Shown piece by piece: positions 16,402 through 25,360 of a stretch of 64,000 nt of DNA. Made by a program: the position numbers and the translations under genes. Origin of the DNA: Candidatus Hydrogenedentota bacterium (GTDB lineage: Bacteria > Hydrogenedentota > Hydrogenedentia > Hydrogenedentales > CAILVY01). The stretch spans positions 169,434 to 233,433 of the forward strand of contig JAKQOG010000178.1 in NCBI GenBank assembly GCA_029565395.1. The letters are read 5' to 3'. The notes beneath the pieces were generated by a model that saw only the letters and a program-made list of their open reading frames with translations, was not told the origin of the DNA and did no database searches. Position 1 is the stretch's first letter. Each line of letters opens with the position of its first letter.

Positions 16402-17775
16402 CTACCAATCCTTATCCACGGGCTTGTATCCGCCCCGGGGCTGCATAAGCATCATCTTATGTTCCTGTTCTTCATTCAAAATTTCCCGGGCCGTTTCATC
16501 CTGTCCTTCGTCTTCGCCCTCATTCTCGCCTTCGTTTTGCATCTGCTGTGCCTGCTGTTCCTCGGATTCGCCTTCCTGCTGGGATTGCGCCTGCTGTTGT
16601 TGCTGCTCGCCTTCCTGCTGCTGCGCCTGGGGTTGCTCCTGTTCGCCTTCCTGAGACTCCTGTTGGTCTTGTTGCTCCTGCTTCTGATCGCCCTGTTGTT
16701 GCTCCTGTTTCTGATCTTGCTTTTGCTGATCCTGGTTTTCGGAAGTATTCAGGAGGTCCAGGGCTTTCTTCAATTCTTCCACCGCGCCGCCTTGTGGTGA
16801 GAGTGATTCCTTTGCCTTGCTTTCGCGCAATTGCTGCTCCGCCGTATCTTGATACTCTACGGCTTGGTCCACATGGTCTTTCGCCTGCGCGATAGGCGGG
16901 GTTTCTTCTCCTTCGGGCTCCGGCGGACGCAATGGCGGGGTAATATTCTGCGGCGGCTGTGGAGGTGGAACATATTGCGCCATTTCCGTGGAGATGTTTT
17001 GCGCGTCGGTTTTAAGGGTCTGCTGCACCTCCGCCAGGCCTTTACAAGAATCCTCGGCGGGCGCAGGTTGTGGAGCAGGTTCCGGTTGCACCGGCGCCGG
17101 AATCGCAGTCGCTGTAGTTTCGCCTTCCACGGGTGGTTGCTCGGGAGCGGGGGCGGGTTCGGGAACGGGTGGCACGGCCGCCTGCTGCGTGGCGGTTTGC
17201 TGTGTCAACGTCTGAAGTTGCTGCTGGTCCTTGATAAGCTTTTCCAGTTTTTCTTTCAGTTCCTGCGCCTTCTTGGCGGCTTCCTCCTGGGCTTTCATCG
17301 CTTCCTGGATGGTGTTGATCGCCAGGCGCGTCACTTCCACGTTCTGTTTGGCTTCGTTCAGTTCGGGGTCCAGATCCGCCGCATGCTGAAAATACTGCAC
17401 GCTCCGCCCCAACGTTTTGAGCGCTTCCTCCGGCTTCTCCTGCATCTGGCTCTCCGCCTTGTGAAAGGTGCAGTTTCCCATGTTGAACTGGCTTTTCGCT
17501 TCCAGCTTGGCATCCTTGGTTTTCATGCCCGCCTGCTCGAATGCCCCCATCGCCTTGTCATACTCTTTTTGCTGGTAATAGGCCACGCCTTTGTTGAAAA
17601 GGATTTCCGAGGCATCCGGTGCGGTCTGGCCCGCTTTCTCATAGGCCTTCAAGGCTTCGTCGTACTTGCCCTTCTCATAGGCCGCGTTGCCCTCCTGCAC
17701 CAGGGAGCGCGCGGACTCCGCCGCGGCCCACCCCGAAAAAATCATCAGCGTCATGCATAAAATTCTGGTTTTCAT
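16402..17775 (-). CDS. batC: BatC-like TPR protein with a low-complexity Gln/Glu tail
   Basis: The 457-residue protein has a signal peptide (MKTRILCMTLMIFSGWAAA) and TPR repeats over about residues 25-155 (EGNAAYEKGKYDEALKAYEKA and following). A coiled coil comes next (about 165-200), then a Pro/Ala/Glu-rich stretch. A very biased C-terminal region (about 345-435) is made almost only of Gln, Glu, Asp and Gly. TPR proteins with such tails hold the BatC position in Bat operons. It overlaps batB by 4 nt. The Gln/Glu tract comes from CTG/TTG-type triplet runs on the plus strand and may vary in length between strains. Confidence 0.85.
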   Translation of the reverse strand: MKTRILCMTLMIFSGWAAAESARSLVQEGNAAYEKGKYDEALKAYEKAGQTAPDASEILFNKGVAYYQQKEYDKAMGAFEQAGMKTKDAKLEAKSQFNMGNCTFHKAESQMQEKPEEALKTLGRSVQYFQHAADLDPELNEAKQNVEVTRLAINTIQEAMKAQEEAAKKAQELKEKLEKLIKDQQQLQTLTQQTATQQAAVPPVPEPAPAPEQPPVEGETTATAIPAPVQPEPAPQPAPAEDSCKGLAEVQQTLKTDAQNISTEMAQYVPPPQPPQNITPPLRPPEPEGEETPPIAQAKDHVDQAVEYQDTAEQQLRESKAKESLSPQGGAVEELKKALDLLNTSENQDQQKQDQKQEQQQGDQKQEQQDQQESQEGEQEQPQAQQQEGEQQQQQAQSQQEGESEEQQAQQMQNEGENEGEDEGQDETAREILNEEQEHKMMLMQPRGGYKPVDKDW

Positions 17776-18785
17776 GCTCTCACCTTTTTACGCTCACTCA
17801 GCACCATCTCCACGCACAGTACACCAAATGCCAACGCGACAAAAATCTGATATTTTTCTTCATACAGCGTGATGGTTTGCGATTCGAGATCTTTCTTTTC
17901 CGCGGAAGCAATCAAATCCTGATAGATTTTGCCCAAATCAAACGTGCCCGTGGCCACGTTCAGGTATTTTCCACCGGGGGTCTTCTCCACCATCTGGCGC
18001 AAGGTGTCCGCATCCAGTTTTGTCCACACTTCCTGCCCCTGATATTTCAAAAAGGTTTTCTGACCGGTTTCATCTGTAATGGGGATGCGCTGCCCCTGGG
18101 TTTCATCGCCCAAACCGATGGCCAGGAGGCGTATGCCTTTCTGCCCCGCTTCCTCCGCCGCCTGCACGGGAAAACTGTCGTGATCTTCGCCATCCGTGAT
18201 GAGCACGACATCTTTAAATTCCTTTTCCTGTTCGTCAAAAACCTCGCTTGTCGCGCGCCGGATCGCATCGCCGATCAGGGTGCCGCCGCGGTTGATGCTA
18301 TTGACGGAAATATCTTCGACCATCGTGCGGAAAAAACCATAATCCAGTGTCAGCGGACATTTCACGGCGGCGGTTCCCGCGAACGCAATCAAGCCCACGC
18401 GGTCGCCCTCCAGCGTTTCCAAACAATCGGTAATCGCCAGTTTGGCGCGTTCGAGCCGGTTGGGCGCAAGATCTTCCGCCAGCATGCTCTTCGACACATC
18501 CAATACAAACACGACATCCCGCCCCTGGCGTTGGACTTGTTTGGGCTTGGGATTCCACGCGGGCCGGGCCAGCCCAAGAATCAATAGGGCCGCCGCCACC
18601 AACACCAGCACGGCTTTGGTCCAGCGCCGCCCCGGATAAATCGAATCGTTCAGGCGGCTCAGCAGTCCTGCTTCCGCGAAGAGCAAACCCGCCCTGCGCC
18701 GTTGATAGAACGCATAGATGAATACGCCCAGTAGCGCCGGAAGCACCCATAGCAGGAAGAGCATCTCGACCTGGTACAGCCTCAT
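17772..18785 (-). CDS. batB: BatB-like von Willebrand factor A membrane protein
   Basis: I set the start at the ATG at 18785 (MRLYQVEMLFLLWVLPALLG), which overlaps the batA stop in an ATGA. Upstream codons in this frame only shadow batA. The 337-residue protein has two N-terminal membrane helices (about 8-27 and 56-76). A VWA domain follows (about 88-290) with an intact MIDAS signature (DVSKS, Thr in GGTLIGDA, Asp in ITDGEDHD). A last helix near the C-terminus completes the protein. Such proteins are thought to bind divalent metal and partner proteins outside the inner membrane and to be activated by MoxR. Confidence 0.9.
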   Translation of the reverse strand: MRLYQVEMLFLLWVLPALLGVFIYAFYQRRRAGLLFAEAGLLSRLNDSIYPGRRWTKAVLVLVAAALLILGLARPAWNPKPKQVQRQGRDVVFVLDVSKSMLAEDLAPNRLERAKLAITDCLETLEGDRVGLIAFAGTAAVKCPLTLDYGFFRTMVEDISVNSINRGGTLIGDAIRRATSEVFDEQEKEFKDVVLITDGEDHDSFPVQAAEEAGQKGIRLLAIGLGDETQGQRIPITDETGQKTFLKYQGQEVWTKLDADTLRQMVEKTPGGKYLNVATGTFDLGKIYQDLIASAEKKDLESQTITLYEEKYQIFVALAFGVLCVEMVLSERKKVRA

Positions 18786-19837
18786 GGGAACCTCCGCAAC
18801 ACCGTGCTTTGAAGCACGATTTCCACGGCCAGGCAAAGCAATGCCGCCAGGGCAAATGGAGCGAACCATTCGCGGTAATCAAGATAACGAACTGCTTCTA
18901 TTTCTGTTTTTTCCAGTTGGTCGATCTCCGCATAGACATCGCGCAACGAAGCCGCATCGTCCGCGCGCCGGTATACACCGCCGGTCTTGCTGGCAATGGC
19001 TTTCAGGGTTCGTTCATCCAACGGGGCAGCAATCCCCATGGGAATCCGGCCCAGCGGCGTCTGCATGAACGATTCCGATTCATCCCCGCCCACGCCAATG
19101 GTGTAAATCTTGATGCCCCATTCGGCGGCCAGTGCGGCGGCTTCCATCGGGTCGCGTTTGCCCGCATTATGCTGACCGTCCGTAAGGAGAATCATGATCT
19201 TGCTTTTGATTTGATACTCCTTGGGTTTGTCCTTGCTCTGCCGGGCCAATTCCTCCTCCGCCGTCTTGAGCCGTGCCGCCGCCAATCCAATCGCATCGCC
19301 AATGGCTGTGCCATCTTCCTCTTTACGCTGCGCCACTTCCACATTTTTAAGAAATTGAGGAAGCGCACCATGACCCAGTGTCAGCGGGCATAAGGTCTCT
19401 GGATATCGTGCAAACGCCACCAAACCAATCAGGTCATCCGGACGCCCCCGCAGGCTTTTCCCGTTCCCGGTCACAAATTCATCGAAAACGCGCTTGACCA
19501 CTTCGAGCCGGTTCATCTCCTGCCGGCCAAAATCCATCTCCGCGCCCATGCTGCCGGAACGATCCACCACCATCTCAATGGCGACACCCTTGCTGACATC
19601 ATGAACGCGTTCGCGGCCTTGTTGCGGACGCGCGAGCGCAATCGTTAGAAAAATAAGGGCCAACACACGCAACATCAGCGGTGCAGCCATAAAACGCTGC
19701 CGCAAGGATACACCCGCCTGCACCGCGTGCATCAAGGAGGAGACACGTAGCGCGGGTCTCCGTATACGGTAATGAAAATACACCACGGCGGGAATGGCAA
19801 GCAGCAGTAGAAACGCCCATGGAGATTCAAAGTGCAT
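18782..19837 (-). CDS. batA: BatA-like von Willebrand factor A membrane protein
   Basis: The 351-residue protein shares the BatA topology. It has N-terminal helices (FLLLLAIPAVVYFHY and LMLRVLALIFLTIALARPQ), a VWA domain with MIDAS motif DRSGSMG at about residues 92-98, Thr in DGTAIGDAIGLA and Asp in LLTDGQHNAGKRDP, and a C-terminal helix (APFALAALLCLAVEIVL). All metal-binding positions look intact. It starts on the last base of the preceding lipoprotein gene and overlaps batB by 4 nt. It probably forms a complex with BatB. Confidence 0.92.
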   Translation of the reverse strand: MHFESPWAFLLLLAIPAVVYFHYRIRRPALRVSSLMHAVQAGVSLRQRFMAAPLMLRVLALIFLTIALARPQQGRERVHDVSKGVAIEMVVDRSGSMGAEMDFGRQEMNRLEVVKRVFDEFVTGNGKSLRGRPDDLIGLVAFARYPETLCPLTLGHGALPQFLKNVEVAQRKEEDGTAIGDAIGLAAARLKTAEEELARQSKDKPKEYQIKSKIMILLTDGQHNAGKRDPMEAAALAAEWGIKIYTIGVGGDESESFMQTPLGRIPMGIAAPLDERTLKAIASKTGGVYRRADDAASLRDVYAEIDQLEKTEIEAVRYLDYREWFAPFALAALLCLAVEIVLQSTVLRRFP

Positions 19838-20856
19838 CAGCCTTGGCCCTCCATGCTTTCCGCCAGACTGGGGATGGTGTCGAGGATAAAACGGCGGCAG
19901 GATTCCGCAGCCTCTTTTGTTTCCTCGTACCCCGGTTCAAGCTTCGCAAATTTCACCAAATCGCAATGTTTCAGGAAATCACGCAAGAGAATCTTGTGAT
20001 TGGCCGCCAGGCGATCGCTGGCGCCCAGTTCCACCAGGAACTCCTCCGTGGTGCGTTCCGGGGCGCGCAGGGCAAAACGGTTTTCAATATAGTGGCGCAG
20101 AATATCCGACAGGCGGATGTAGAAGAGCTTGTATTCACCCTGCTCCACCAGGCGGTCCGCCATGAGTTTCTCCAATTCATTCAATGCAAGTTCATGTGGC
20201 GGGATGCGTTTCACCGGGGCCACATAGGCGGCCCGTTTGCGGCGGCGAATCAGCAGAATGAGACCCACAATCAACGCCATGGTCAGCAGCACGGGCAACA
20301 GATAGATCAATCCGCGCAGACTGCGGGGCAGGTGCAACGGCGACAGGATTTCACGCAAGGCCGGATTTTTTTCATCTTCCGGCAGTACGGAGGTGACGGA
20401 AACCGGCAGCTCCTCCGTTGACACCTCGTGTTTTTCCTCTTCGCCCTGTTTCCAAAAGGTGACGGTCAGCGGCGGAACCTTATATTCACCTGCTAGAAAC
20501 GGTTCAAGGGTGTACGTGTGACCAAAAACAAGTTTTCCCGTTTCCGCCAGTTTTGGGCGGGAGTCGCGATGATCTTTCACCGCAAATTCGCCCAGTTTAT
20601 CGCCCGGATCGGGCATTTGCGCCTCGTAGCCTTCCGGCACACGCAACACCAACTCTACCTGGAGCATATCCGCGGTGCTCAGGGTGGTTTTATCCAGCTT
20701 GGCTTCCAATACGGCAGGTCCGCGCTCATAGGTTTTTGTCAGGCCCTCGGATTGTTGTTTTTCTTCCTGAGCGGGTTTTCCACAGGCTGAAAGCAAGGCC
20801 AGAAGCACCAAGAGCCCCAGGCAAGGCACTATTCCGTATCGGCGCGTGACTCCCAT
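19837..20856 (-). CDS. Lipoprotein with periplasmic beta domain, membrane helix and cytoplasmic tail (Bat operon)
   Basis: The 339-residue protein has a lipoprotein signal ending LLALLSACGK, so Cys25 is the likely lipid site. A BatD-like beta-sandwich follows (about 45-150, STADMLQVELVLRVPEGYEAQ). One membrane helix lies at about 180-205 (LIYLLPVLLTMALIVGLILLIRRRK). A cytoplasmic helical region contains YIRLSDILRHYIENRFALRAPERTTEEFL, which matches the DUF4381-type tail found in these operons. It lies 2 nt from the DUF58 gene. The role is unknown, but the position between DUF58 and BatA is conserved in many Bat-type clusters. Confidence 0.75.
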   Translation of the reverse strand: MGVTRRYGIVPCLGLLVLLALLSACGKPAQEEKQQSEGLTKTYERGPAVLEAKLDKTTLSTADMLQVELVLRVPEGYEAQMPDPGDKLGEFAVKDHRDSRPKLAETGKLVFGHTYTLEPFLAGEYKVPPLTVTFWKQGEEEKHEVSTEELPVSVTSVLPEDEKNPALREILSPLHLPRSLRGLIYLLPVLLTMALIVGLILLIRRRKRAAYVAPVKRIPPHELALNELEKLMADRLVEQGEYKLFYIRLSDILRHYIENRFALRAPERTTEEFLVELGASDRLAANHKILLRDFLKHCDLVKFAKLEPGYEETKEAAESCRRFILDTIPSLAESMEGQG

Positions 20857-20858
20857 GC

Positions 20859-21734
20859 CTAGAGCCTCCGTTCCCGTCTGCGGAAGAACAGCAACACGTC
20901 CTTTACATGGTCCCGATCGGTCCGGATATCGATATGATCCACACCCATCGAAGCAAACAAATCCTTGAGTTTCTGGGCGCGTTCATGGCCTAGTTGTTCA
21001 TAGCGCTTGCGCACCGCAGGGCTTGAGGTATCAATCAATACTCGCTGGCCGGTTTCGGCGTCTTCCCACTCCATCAGCCCGGCGTTGGGGAGCCGGTACT
21101 CGCGCGGGTCGCTGACAGACACGGCGATCAGATCGTGGCGCTTGCTGAGCATGCGCATCGATTTTTCATAGCCTTCGCCAATAAAATCCGACACCAGAAA
21201 CACCACACTGCGCTTGTTCGTTACACGGCCCAAATAGTCGAGCCCTTCGTTGATGTTGGTTTGGGTTTGACGGGGCGTGAAGGCGAGCAGATCCCGGATG
21301 ACGCGCAATACATGCGATGCGCCCTTCTTGGGCGGGATATACATCTCCAACGTGTCGGTGAAAATGATCAGGCCGGTTTTATCGTTGTTTTTAATGGCGG
21401 AAAACGCCAGGAGTGCGCAGAGTTCGGTAGCGACTTCGTTTTTCGTCATTTTCAGGCTGCCGAACGCCCCGGAGGCTGACAAATCCACCAGAAACATAAT
21501 CGTAAGCTCGCGTTCTTCGCGGTACCGCTTCACGAACGGGCGGCCCATGCGCGCCGTGACGTTCCAGTCAATCGTGCGCACTTCATCGCCCGGCTGGTAT
21601 TCACGCACTTCGTCGAATTCCATGCCGCGGCCCTTGAACACGCTCTGGTATTCGCCGGCCAGAACATCGTTCACCGCCTTGTTCGTGTATATCTCGATAT
21701 ACCGAACCTTTTTCGCGAGCTCCTTGGGAATCAT
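20859..21734 (-). CDS. DUF58 domain protein
   Basis: The 291-residue protein shows the DUF58 signature GRGMEFDEVREYQPGDEVRTIDWNVTARMGRPFVKRYREER (given here only to mark residues about 36-76) and a VWA-like fold with MFLVDLSASG as the degenerate metal site. DUF58 proteins are encoded beside MoxR ATPases and VWA proteins in nearly all bacterial phyla that have them. They are believed to be adaptors or clients of the MoxR chaperone. It overlaps the moxR stop by 4 nt. Confidence 0.93.
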   Translation of the reverse strand: MIPKELAKKVRYIEIYTNKAVNDVLAGEYQSVFKGRGMEFDEVREYQPGDEVRTIDWNVTARMGRPFVKRYREERELTIMFLVDLSASGAFGSLKMTKNEVATELCALLAFSAIKNNDKTGLIIFTDTLEMYIPPKKGASHVLRVIRDLLAFTPRQTQTNINEGLDYLGRVTNKRSVVFLVSDFIGEGYEKSMRMLSKRHDLIAVSVSDPREYRLPNAGLMEWEDAETGQRVLIDTSSPAVRKRYEQLGHERAQKLKDLFASMGVDHIDIRTDRDHVKDVLLFFRRRERRL

Positions 21735-22720
21735 GGCACGTCCACGTGATCCAGTATTTGTCCGACAATGTCTTCCGCGGTGCGTTCCTCGGCTTCTGCT
21801 TCGTAGGTGAGAATGACGCGGTGGCGGAGCACGTCCATCGCAATGGATTTAACATCTTGCGGCGTGACATAGCCCCGGCCCTGAAGCAGGGCATGCGCGC
21901 GCGACGCCATCGCCAGATAGATCGAGGCGCGCGGCGAGGCGCCATAGCGGATCAGGTTGCCGATATCCAGCGTGTAGGCGCCCGGATTGCGCGTGCACTC
22001 GACGAGATTGACTATATACTCCTCGATTTTTTCATCCATGTAAATTTCGTCGGTGAGCTGGCGCAGCCGGATAATATCGGCCGGCTCCAGCACGGGGGTC
22101 ACATCCAAATTCGGCGTGGATTTCGCCATCCGTTTCAAAATCTTGTGCTCCTCCTCCTTCGTCGGATACGTCACCCGCAATTTGAGCATGAACCGGTCCA
22201 CCTGCGCTTCGGGCAGCGGATAGGTGCCTTCCTGCTCGATGGGGTTTTGCGTGGCCAGCACCAGGAACGGCTCTTCCAGTTTGAACGAATTCTCCCCGAT
22301 GGTCACCTGGCGTTCCTGCATCGCTTCAAGCAGCGCGCTTTGCACTTTCGCCGGTGCGCGGTTGATTTCGTCCGCCAATATAATATTGGCGAACACCGGG
22401 CCTTTCTTCGTGATGAATCCGCCGTCCTTCGGATCGTAGATCAGCGTGCCGACCAAATCCGCCGGCAACAGGTCGGGCGTGAATTGAATCCGGTGGAAAC
22501 TGCATTGCACCACTTTGGCGAGTGTGGTTACCGACATCGTTTTCGCCAGTCCGGGCACTCCTTCAATCAACACATGATTGTTGGACAGCAGCGCAAGGAT
22601 CAGCCGGTCCACCAGGTAATCCTGACCGATGATCACCCGTCCGATCTCCGTCCGTATCCGGCCCAGCAGGGCGCTTTCGCGTTCCACGCGCTCACCAATT
22701 TGTTTTACGTCCACAGGCAT
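21731..22720 (-). CDS. moxR: MoxR-family AAA+ ATPase
   Basis: The 329-residue protein contains Walker A GVPGLAKT (about residues 55-62), Walker B ILADEINRAPAKVQSALLEAMQE, sensor 1 in VLATQNPIEQEGTYPLPEAQVDRF and a C-terminal lid helix domain. This is the AAA_3 MoxR family, which acts as a chaperone that activates or assembles VWA-domain partners. It is the first gene of the eight-gene Bat cluster and follows the HtrA gene by about 70 nt on the same strand. Joint control of the protease and chaperone modules is possible. Confidence 0.95.
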   Translation of the reverse strand: MPVDVKQIGERVERESALLGRIRTEIGRVIIGQDYLVDRLILALLSNNHVLIEGVPGLAKTMSVTTLAKVVQCSFHRIQFTPDLLPADLVGTLIYDPKDGGFITKKGPVFANIILADEINRAPAKVQSALLEAMQERQVTIGENSFKLEEPFLVLATQNPIEQEGTYPLPEAQVDRFMLKLRVTYPTKEEEHKILKRMAKSTPNLDVTPVLEPADIIRLRQLTDEIYMDEKIEEYIVNLVECTRNPGAYTLDIGNLIRYGASPRASIYLAMASRAHALLQGRGYVTPQDVKSIAMDVLRHRVILTYEAEAEERTAEDIVGQILDHVDVP

Positions 22721-22790
22721 GTTGTATCTCCTTCAACGGCGGGCGCGCCCTTGGTCGGGCGCGCCCAGGTAATCATTTATGCGCACCGGG

Positions 22791-24317
22791 TTATTCGTCG
22801 AGTCTGATCGCCACAAACCGGGCGAATTGCCCATCCTTCACCAGCAGCAGCGCGGTCTTGCCGCTTTTGGCTTCCTGAAGGGCTTCGTCAAACTCGCGGG
22901 TGTTGTGGATGGCCTTGCGATTGACCTCTTTGATCAGCATTCCCGGTTGGATGCCGGCCTTCGCGGCCGCGGACCCTTCGTCCACGTCCGAAACCACCAC
23001 ACCTTGCTCTTTTTCATATCCGAAACGTTCGGCCAGTTCGTCCGTCAGGTTCTGCACCGTCATGCCCAGCTTGATGGAAGTGCCGCCGCCAGCGGAACGT
23101 CCACTGCGGCCCCGCGCTTCATCTTCTTTCGACAGGGCTTCGATCTGTACGGTCTTGCTCACTTCTTTCCCTTCGCGCACTACCACCATATCTACCTTGG
23201 TTCCCGGCTTGGTCGTGGCCACATGCGTCCTGAAGGAACCCACCTCCTCCACCGGTTTGCCGTTGAATTGGACAATTATATCGCCCTGTTGCAGCCCTGC
23301 TTTTGCCGCGGGGGTATCTGGATTCACATCGCCAATCAGTACGCCTTTGCGGCCGTCCATCCCGAAATTCTTCGCCAAATCGGGGGTCAGGGTCTGGATC
23401 ATGACGCCCAGGTAGCCGCGCGTTACCGAGCCGGTATCGCGCAACTGGCCTTCAATGTATTTGATCATGTTAACGGGGATGGCGAAGCCGATGCCCATAT
23501 AGCCGCCGCTGCGGCTGTAAATGGCGGTGTTCATGCCGATCACTTCGCTGTTCAGGTTCAGCAACGGTCCGCCCGAATTGCCCGGATTGATCGCCGCGTC
23601 CGTCTGTATAAAGTCGGCATAATCCGTGATGCTCACGTCGCCCCGGCCCCGTGCACTCACAATACCGGATGTAACCGTATGTTCCAGGCCGAAGGGATTG
23701 CCGATGGCAATCACCCAGTCGCCCACGCGGATCTTGTCGGAATCGCCCAGGGGCAAAGCGGTCAGGCCGTTGGCTTCAATCTTGATCAAGGCCACCTCGG
23801 TCTTCTCGTCACTGCCTTTTACCTCAGCTTCAAATTCGCGGCCATCATTCAACTTTACTTTCACCTTGTCGGCATCGCCAACCACATGATGGTTGGTGAG
23901 AATGTAGCCGTCCGGGGAAATGATAAAACCCGTTCCTTGACCATACGGTACCAACCGCTTTTCATTTTTGTTCTCATCATCCCCTTGTGGCATCCGGAAG
24001 CCGCGTCCGCCACGTCCGCCGGGGCCACCCGGACCCATCTGGCCTCCCCCCGGACCAAAGAAGAAGTCAAAAAGGTCTTCAGGCATCATGCCGGGGCCCA
24101 TCTGACTGCTTCTGACTTCCTTCTCCACTTCAATAAACACCACCGAGGGCGACGCTTTTTCCGCTACATTGGCAAAGGCATTGCTCAATTCATCGGCCGC
24201 GGTAGTCTGGCCCGAGACCGGCGTCCGCGAGGAGAACCCCACTACAAACGCCGCGGCGCCTACTACGAGCATGACATATACCGCCGCCCGCATCCATCGT
24301 TTAGAGTCCATTTTCAT
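22791..24317 (-). CDS. HtrA/DegP-type periplasmic serine protease with catalytic Asp replaced by Glu
   Basis: I choose the ATG at 24317 (MKMDSKRW), preceded by AGGAG. The 508-residue protein has an N-terminal signal or anchor and a Gly/Met/Arg-rich insert (about residues 75-110). A trypsin-like domain follows with His144 (TNHHVV) and Ser248 (GNSGGP), then two PDZ domains (about 310-400 and 420-505). The catalytic acid, Asp in the DPRSD motif of E. coli DegP, is Glu174 here (KTEVALIKI). The spacing from His to this residue is the same 30 as in DegP. The protein should act in periplasmic quality control as protease or chaperone. The Asp to Glu change may reduce proteolysis. Confidence 0.92.
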   Translation of the reverse strand: MKMDSKRWMRAAVYVMLVVGAAAFVVGFSSRTPVSGQTTAADELSNAFANVAEKASPSVVFIEVEKEVRSSQMGPGMMPEDLFDFFFGPGGGQMGPGGPGGRGGRGFRMPQGDDENKNEKRLVPYGQGTGFIISPDGYILTNHHVVGDADKVKVKLNDGREFEAEVKGSDEKTEVALIKIEANGLTALPLGDSDKIRVGDWVIAIGNPFGLEHTVTSGIVSARGRGDVSITDYADFIQTDAAINPGNSGGPLLNLNSEVIGMNTAIYSRSGGYMGIGFAIPVNMIKYIEGQLRDTGSVTRGYLGVMIQTLTPDLAKNFGMDGRKGVLIGDVNPDTPAAKAGLQQGDIIVQFNGKPVEEVGSFRTHVATTKPGTKVDMVVVREGKEVSKTVQIEALSKEDEARGRSGRSAGGGTSIKLGMTVQNLTDELAERFGYEKEQGVVVSDVDEGSAAAKAGIQPGMLIKEVNRKAIHNTREFDEALQEAKSGKTALLLVKDGQFARFVAIRLDE

Positions 24318-24540
24318 TGTCCTATCTCCTTTGCAGGATCTTGTTCCACCCGCTCCCAAAATCCTGTGCCTGAAAGCGGGTTTTTGCACACACAACGAAG
24401 AATAAGCACGTTCCATGCCAATGGCTTGATAAGGCACAACCTATTGAACAACAGTGCGTTACGAAGAATATGAAGACCTGAAAAATATCCCCTGTCCAGC
24501 CCATTTGCTCCCCTCTGCCCCATTTGGGGTTTTTACGATT

Positions 24541-24560
24541 ACCGCCGCGAGGCGGAATGA
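24541..24560. repeat. Palindromic repeat upstream of the MntA/HepT pair
   Basis: CCGCC-GCGA-GGCGGAATGA: a 5-bp-arm palindrome followed by AATRA. A near copy (CCGCC-ATGA-GGCGGAATAA) lies on the other side of the toxin-antitoxin pair at 25308-25327, in the same orientation. Confidence 0.6.
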
Positions 24561-24611
24561 TGAATTCCCCCATCCCATGCTATAATTGGCCACAGCAAAG
24601 GAGAATACCCA

Positions 24612-24911
24612 ATGGAATTGCCGGTTCAAATTGACAAAGACCGGATTGCCTGCTTCTGCCAGAAGCATCATATAGTAAGGTTTGCGTTCTTTGGCTCGGT
24701 GCTGACGGAGCGTTTCACCGAAGAAAGTGATGTCGACGTACTCGTGGAATTTGATCCGGCGCATATCCCCGGAATGATTCGTTTGTGTGGCATGGAGCGG
24801 GAATTATCGGAGATCTTGGGAAGAAAAGCGGACATGCGCACCGCAAATGATCTCAGCCGCTATTTCCGGGATGAAGTAATGAACTCGGCGCTTGTACAAT
24901 ATGCTGCTTGA
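24612..24911 (+). CDS. mntA: MntA-type nucleotidyltransferase antitoxin
   Basis: The 99-residue protein starts at an ATG with AAGGAG at good distance. It has the minimal nucleotidyltransferase motif GS-X10-DXD (GSVLTERFTEESDVDVLVEF), with both metal-binding Asp residues present. In characterised MntA/HepT pairs this enzyme blocks the HEPN toxin by adding AMP to a tyrosine near its active site. The next gene encodes such a HEPN protein and overlaps by 11 nt, so the two are translationally coupled. The pair sits alone between housekeeping genes and is flanked by palindromic repeats. Confidence 0.92.
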   Translation: MELPVQIDKDRIACFCQKHHIVRFAFFGSVLTERFTEESDVDVLVEFDPAHIPGMIRLCGMERELSEILGRKADMRTANDLSRYFRDEVMNSALVQYAA

Positions 24912-25254
24912 TGACGATATTACACGCCTGCGGCATATCATTGATGCCGCTCAAGAAGCTATCGGCTATGTTCAGGGTATCTCGTGGGAGGAATTCAGCA
25001 TAAGCCGCCCGCTACAGCACTCAGTGGTTCGGTGTGTAGAAATCGTGGGTGAAGCATCAAGCCGAGTCTCTAAAGGGCTTCGTGAATCCAATCCACACAT
25101 TCCGTGGACGGATATTATCGGAATGCGTAATCGCATTGTTCATGCCTATTACGACATTGATATTGGCATTGTCTGGAAAACTGCCACCGAAGACTTGCCA
25201 GCATTGCTGCCTGAAATGGAGGCCGCTGTAGAAAAGTTATCGCGGCCCAAATAG
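24901..25254 (+). CDS. hepT: HepT-type HEPN ribonuclease toxin
   Basis: I use the ATG at 24901; a TTG at 24892 would add three residues. The 117-residue helical protein carries the HEPN active-site motif RNRIVHAYYD (about residues 81-90), which fits RX4HXY. The Arg and His would form the RNase site, and the Tyr is the residue modified by MntA in studied pairs. Nothing in the sequence suggests inactivation. It overlaps mntA by 11 nt. Together they form a type VII-like toxin-antitoxin module that could serve plasmid or island maintenance, or phage defence. Confidence 0.92.
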   Translation: MLLDDDITRLRHIIDAAQEAIGYVQGISWEEFSISRPLQHSVVRCVEIVGEASSRVSKGLRESNPHIPWTDIIGMRNRIVHAYYDIDIGIVWKTATEDLPALLPEMEAAVEKLSRPK

Positions 25255-25307
25255 ACGGTGGTGGCATAGACGATTTCCGCCTTTTGGTAAGAGAGTAGCT
25301 TTTTATA

Positions 25308-25327
25308 TCCGCCATGAGGCGGAATAA
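25308..25327. repeat. Palindromic repeat downstream of hepT
   Basis: TCCGCC-ATGA-GGCGGAATAA, a near copy of the element at 24541-24560. The two copies bracket the toxin-antitoxin pair about 770 bp apart in direct orientation. Confidence 0.6.
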
Positions 25328-25360
25328 ACCCTTCTGACATACAACGCACCCCCGAATAAA

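Noticed and set aside
16114..16800. Plus-strand frame with a very Leu-rich end, looking like membrane helices
   Set aside because: It is the complement of the Gln/Glu codon tract of the BatC-like gene, so the Leu runs are an artefact.
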